Positions 41,507 to 43,253 of a DNA stretch of 43,253 bases are shown here, piece by piece. The notes beneath the pieces were generated by a model. That model saw nothing but the letters and a program-made list of their open reading frames with translations. It did no database searches and was not told the DNA's origin. The stretch's first letter is position 1. The number at the start of each line of letters is the position of its first letter. The DNA is from Defluviitaleaceae bacterium. GTDB taxonomy: Bacteria > Bacillota > Clostridia > Lachnospirales > WQUN01. The stretch covers positions 1 through 43,253 of the forward strand of contig WQVY01000014.1 in assembly GCA_009785605.1 (NCBI GenBank), given 5' to 3'. The position numbers and the translations under genes were made by a program.

Positions 41507-42118
41507 TTACTCGTATGGCCGTAGCCTAAAACTTACACCCAAATCATCCGCAATGCGCATACAATTTTCTAGCCGTTCTTGGCTCATACCTTCTACCACA
41601 GTAAAAACTACATTTGTATATGCACTAGATTCCTTGGCAAAGTTTAAGAGCGCATCATACGACTGCACCCCAAACCGTGGCCGCGCTACACGCATATACT
41701 CCGCACTGTCGTCTGCATTAAGACTTATAGAAACGGTGTCAACAACAGCCAGCCGGCTAACGTCAAAACCGGGGCTCATAAGATAAACCAGCCCATTGGT
41801 GTTAATACGCACCGGTAGGGCAGGTTTATTTTTTTGTGCAAATAATTCAAATTTTATATATCGGCTAATTTCTAATACAACACCTGCGCGCTCCATAGGC
41901 TCGCCATATCCACAAAATACAATTTCATTTATACCTTCGAAAGGGTATGCGTCTAGAGTTGATTTAATTTCATCAATACTAGGCTCCCTTTCCAGCCAAA
42001 GGCTTGCCGCATCGCCTACACCACTTTGGGTCTCGCGTAGGCAAAACACACATGAGCATGGGCATATATTGGTGATATTAAGGTATACCTTACTTCCTAA
42101 CTTATATGCGATCGTCAT
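41507..42118 (-). CDS. TatD-linked radical SAM protein
   Basis: The 203-residue protein has the radical SAM cluster motif CPCSCVFC (about residues 19-26), binding a 4Fe-4S cluster and SAM, then the GYGEPM motif and SISLNAD. Its short length and sequence fit the TatD-associated radical SAM family of Firmicutes, whose reaction is unknown. In this window no tatD is seen. It begins two bases after the stop of the SH3b gene on the same strand. Confidence 0.85.
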   Translation of the reverse strand: MTIAYKLGSKVYLNITNICPCSCVFCLRETQSGVGDAASLWLEREPSIDEIKSTLDAYPFEGINEIVFCGYGEPMERAGVVLEISRYIKFELFAQKNKPALPVRINTNGLVYLMSPGFDVSRLAVVDTVSISLNADDSAEYMRVARPRFGVQSYDALLNFAKESSAYTNVVFTVVEGMSQERLENCMRIADDLGVSFRLRPYE

Positions 42119-42119
42119 A

Positions 42120-42944
42120 TTAATTTCCGGCGTTGAATGCCTCGGTTACCGCATTTTGGTGGTCGCGCTCGTGACGGCGGTTACCGTTGTGGGTCCTTGA
42201 GCCGTAAAAATGCAAGCATACATGACCGTTCATGTTGTTACCTTGCCTGGTCCAACCAGCGTGGGGCATACCATTTAGTGATGCTGCAAGTACTCTGTCA
42301 CCAATAATTACATGCACTGGCCGTGGTGTCCAGCACCAACGCCCTCCCCATGCTTGTAACATTGCTGTGGTATCTGCGGCGGTCAAAGGCTCTACATCTG
42401 CATGGTTGCCGTTAGAAAAACTGGCCATTTGCCAGGTTATGCCGGTGCGCACATCTACTATTGTAAGCGTTGTACCTATGGTTGTAAGCTGCCTGGCATC
42501 ACTCCAGTGTAAGCGTTCGACTGTTCCGTTGATTTCGGATATTACTATCTCGCCTTCTGCTGTTGCAGACATTGGCACTTCTTCCAAGAATGCTGCATAC
42601 ATATAACCTGTTTGGCCACTTACTGTAACAGAAAACCACTCCCCATCACGCAAGTCTGTGACATATACAAGCCTTCCCCTATTTACGGTAACTATGAGCG
42701 CGGCATCTGTACTTGGTGCTTGGCGCAAATTGAGGTTTGCAGTTGTACGGAAGACCTTGGGCATTTCTGGTTCTTGTTCTGCTTCTGGTTCGTTGTATAT
42801 CCCAGTGTCTATATATTCGTATGGTATGTAGCCTTGTTCTTGCCAGTTATATGGCACCTCGTACGGTGACGCTTGTACACTAACCGGCGTAAACGCTATT
42901 GCTGCGCCAGCCAACATTGCAATCCCTAAAAGCCATTTTCTCAT
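42120..42944 (-). CDS. Secreted SH3b-domain protein with a His-rich C-terminal domain
   Basis: The 274-residue protein has a signal peptide (cleavage near VQASP), an acidic linker, and a bacterial SH3 domain (about 67-125; ANLNLRQAPSTDAALIVTVNRG) that usually binds cell-wall material. The C-terminal 140 residues form another domain ending in HVCLHFYGSRTHNGNRRHERD, with regularly placed His residues that are typical of an uncharacterised clostridial cell-wall-associated domain. It could be a cell-wall enzyme, but no reaction can be assigned. ATG 42944 is chosen over TTG 42947. Confidence 0.82.
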   Translation of the reverse strand: MRKWLLGIAMLAGAAIAFTPVSVQASPYEVPYNWQEQGYIPYEYIDTGIYNEPEAEQEPEMPKVFRTTANLNLRQAPSTDAALIVTVNRGRLVYVTDLRDGEWFSVTVSGQTGYMYAAFLEEVPMSATAEGEIVISEINGTVERLHWSDARQLTTIGTTLTIVDVRTGITWQMASFSNGNHADVEPLTAADTTAMLQAWGGRWCWTPRPVHVIIGDRVLAASLNGMPHAGWTRQGNNMNGHVCLHFYGSRTHNGNRRHERDHQNAVTEAFNAGN

Positions 42945-43188
42945 CAAACTCTCTCCATTCCATGAAGGAAATATTTAATTTTTGTCTTATGTGCTTCGTG
43001 ATATGCCGCGTAACAACTTCGTATTATTATCTTAATAGTTTCGTAACATTGTGTCAACCATGTTACAGGTTATTACGGCAGTATATTTTTGGCAACATTA
43101 TATGACATGCTTTGTATATAATATAAAAACCGCCAAAGCTGTGTTAAAGCTTTGGCGGCCATTTGCAAAATGCTAAAAAATTTAATTG
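42945..43188. other. Intergenic region, no gene seen
   Basis: This 244-base AT-rich stretch separates the SH3b gene from the partial gene at the right edge. It contains only the minus-strand terminator at 43125-43158; the promoter of the SH3b gene should lie within it. Confidence 0.5.
43125..43158 (-). terminator. Rho-independent terminator of the gene at the right edge
   Basis: CCGCCAAAGCT (43130-43140) pairs perfectly with AGCTTTGGCGG (43148-43158) over 11 bases around a seven-base loop. On the minus strand the stem is followed by five T. It ends transcripts coming from the right. Confidence 0.85.
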
Positions 43189-43253
43189 TTAGAACTTAGA
43201 ACCTGTGCTGGTGCCTGCCATTTGGCGCTCTTGTGCTTCGATCATCTTTTTAA
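43189..43253 (-). CDS. C-terminal end of an unidentified protein, cut by window edge
   Basis: The last 20 full codons of a minus-strand gene end in MIEAQERQMAGTSTGSKF before TAA at 43189-43191. The terminator just downstream confirms that this is a true gene end. Too little is present to name the protein. Confidence 0.6.
   Translation of the reverse strand, partial: KKMIEAQERQMAGTSTGSKF

Noticed and set aside
1-43253. CRISPR arrays, tRNA or rRNA genes, insertion sequences with terminal inverted repeats
   Set aside because: No regularly spaced repeats, no cloverleaf or rRNA-like segment and no transposase were seen; the only mobile element supported is the recombinase insert in dpaA.

Overview
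The window looks like the chromosome of an anaerobic, endospore-forming member of the Firmicutes (Clostridia-like). The evidence is the dipicolinate synthase genes dpaA and dpaB, a 57-residue ribosomal protein S21 (rpsU), lipoprotein solute-binding proteins, strong AGGAGG ribosome binding sites, LiaRS/NarL-type signalling and several Firmicutes-typical DUF genes (DUF1836, DUF2200, DUF5696, DUF2284). No rRNA, tRNA or CRISPR array was seen.

Positions 1-20535 form a glycan uptake and breakdown region. On the minus strand an AraC regulator is followed by a CotH-like lipoprotein and a family 2 glycosidase that runs off the left edge. Divergently, a long plus-strand operon encodes two large solute-binding proteins (one with C-terminal Ig-like domains, one with N-terminal sugar-binding-like domains), a permease pair, an NHL/TPR membrane-anchored protein, a YIP1-family protein, a DUF5696 protein, a second permease pair and a GH30 lipoprotein. 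No transporter ATPase is present, so a shared MsmX-type ATPase elsewhere is implied. Four CAATTG motifs in the 435-base divergent control region may be operators.

Positions 20536-31430 hold a divergent pair of small, distantly related Cys-rich proteins and a sugar-phosphate isomerase/epimerase-like protein. Next is a minus-strand cluster: ABC-2 exporter ATPase, two permeases, a sensor kinase, an M14 carboxypeptidase, an S9 peptidase and a NarL-type response regulator. The two peptidase genes separate kinase from regulator, which suggests a peptide-sensing or peptide-resistance unit. Then comes rpsU with a clear promoter and a terminator shared with dpaB.

Positions 31429-35890 are the highlight. 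The dipicolinate synthase gene dpaA is cut in two by a 2942-base element. The element carries an SDR dehydrogenase, a DUF2200 protein, a 44-residue protein and a large serine recombinase, all on the strand opposite to dpaA. The two junctions share a 13-base core inside a 17-base near-identical direct repeat. Recombination across it would rejoin dpaA exactly in frame (312 codons). A SigmaE-like promoter precedes the 44-residue protein/recombinase pair and a SigmaK-like promoter precedes dpaA. This resembles the skin element of sigK and predicts a very small, developmentally excised intervening element that controls dipicolinic acid synthesis.

Positions 36036-43253 contain household and hypothetical genes: a PrsA-like foldase lipoprotein, DUF1638, an Ogg-type DNA glycosylase, DUF1836, an esterase, DUF2284, a two-TM protein, a TatD-linked radical SAM protein, an SH3b secreted protein, and the last codons of an unidentified gene entering from the right edge.
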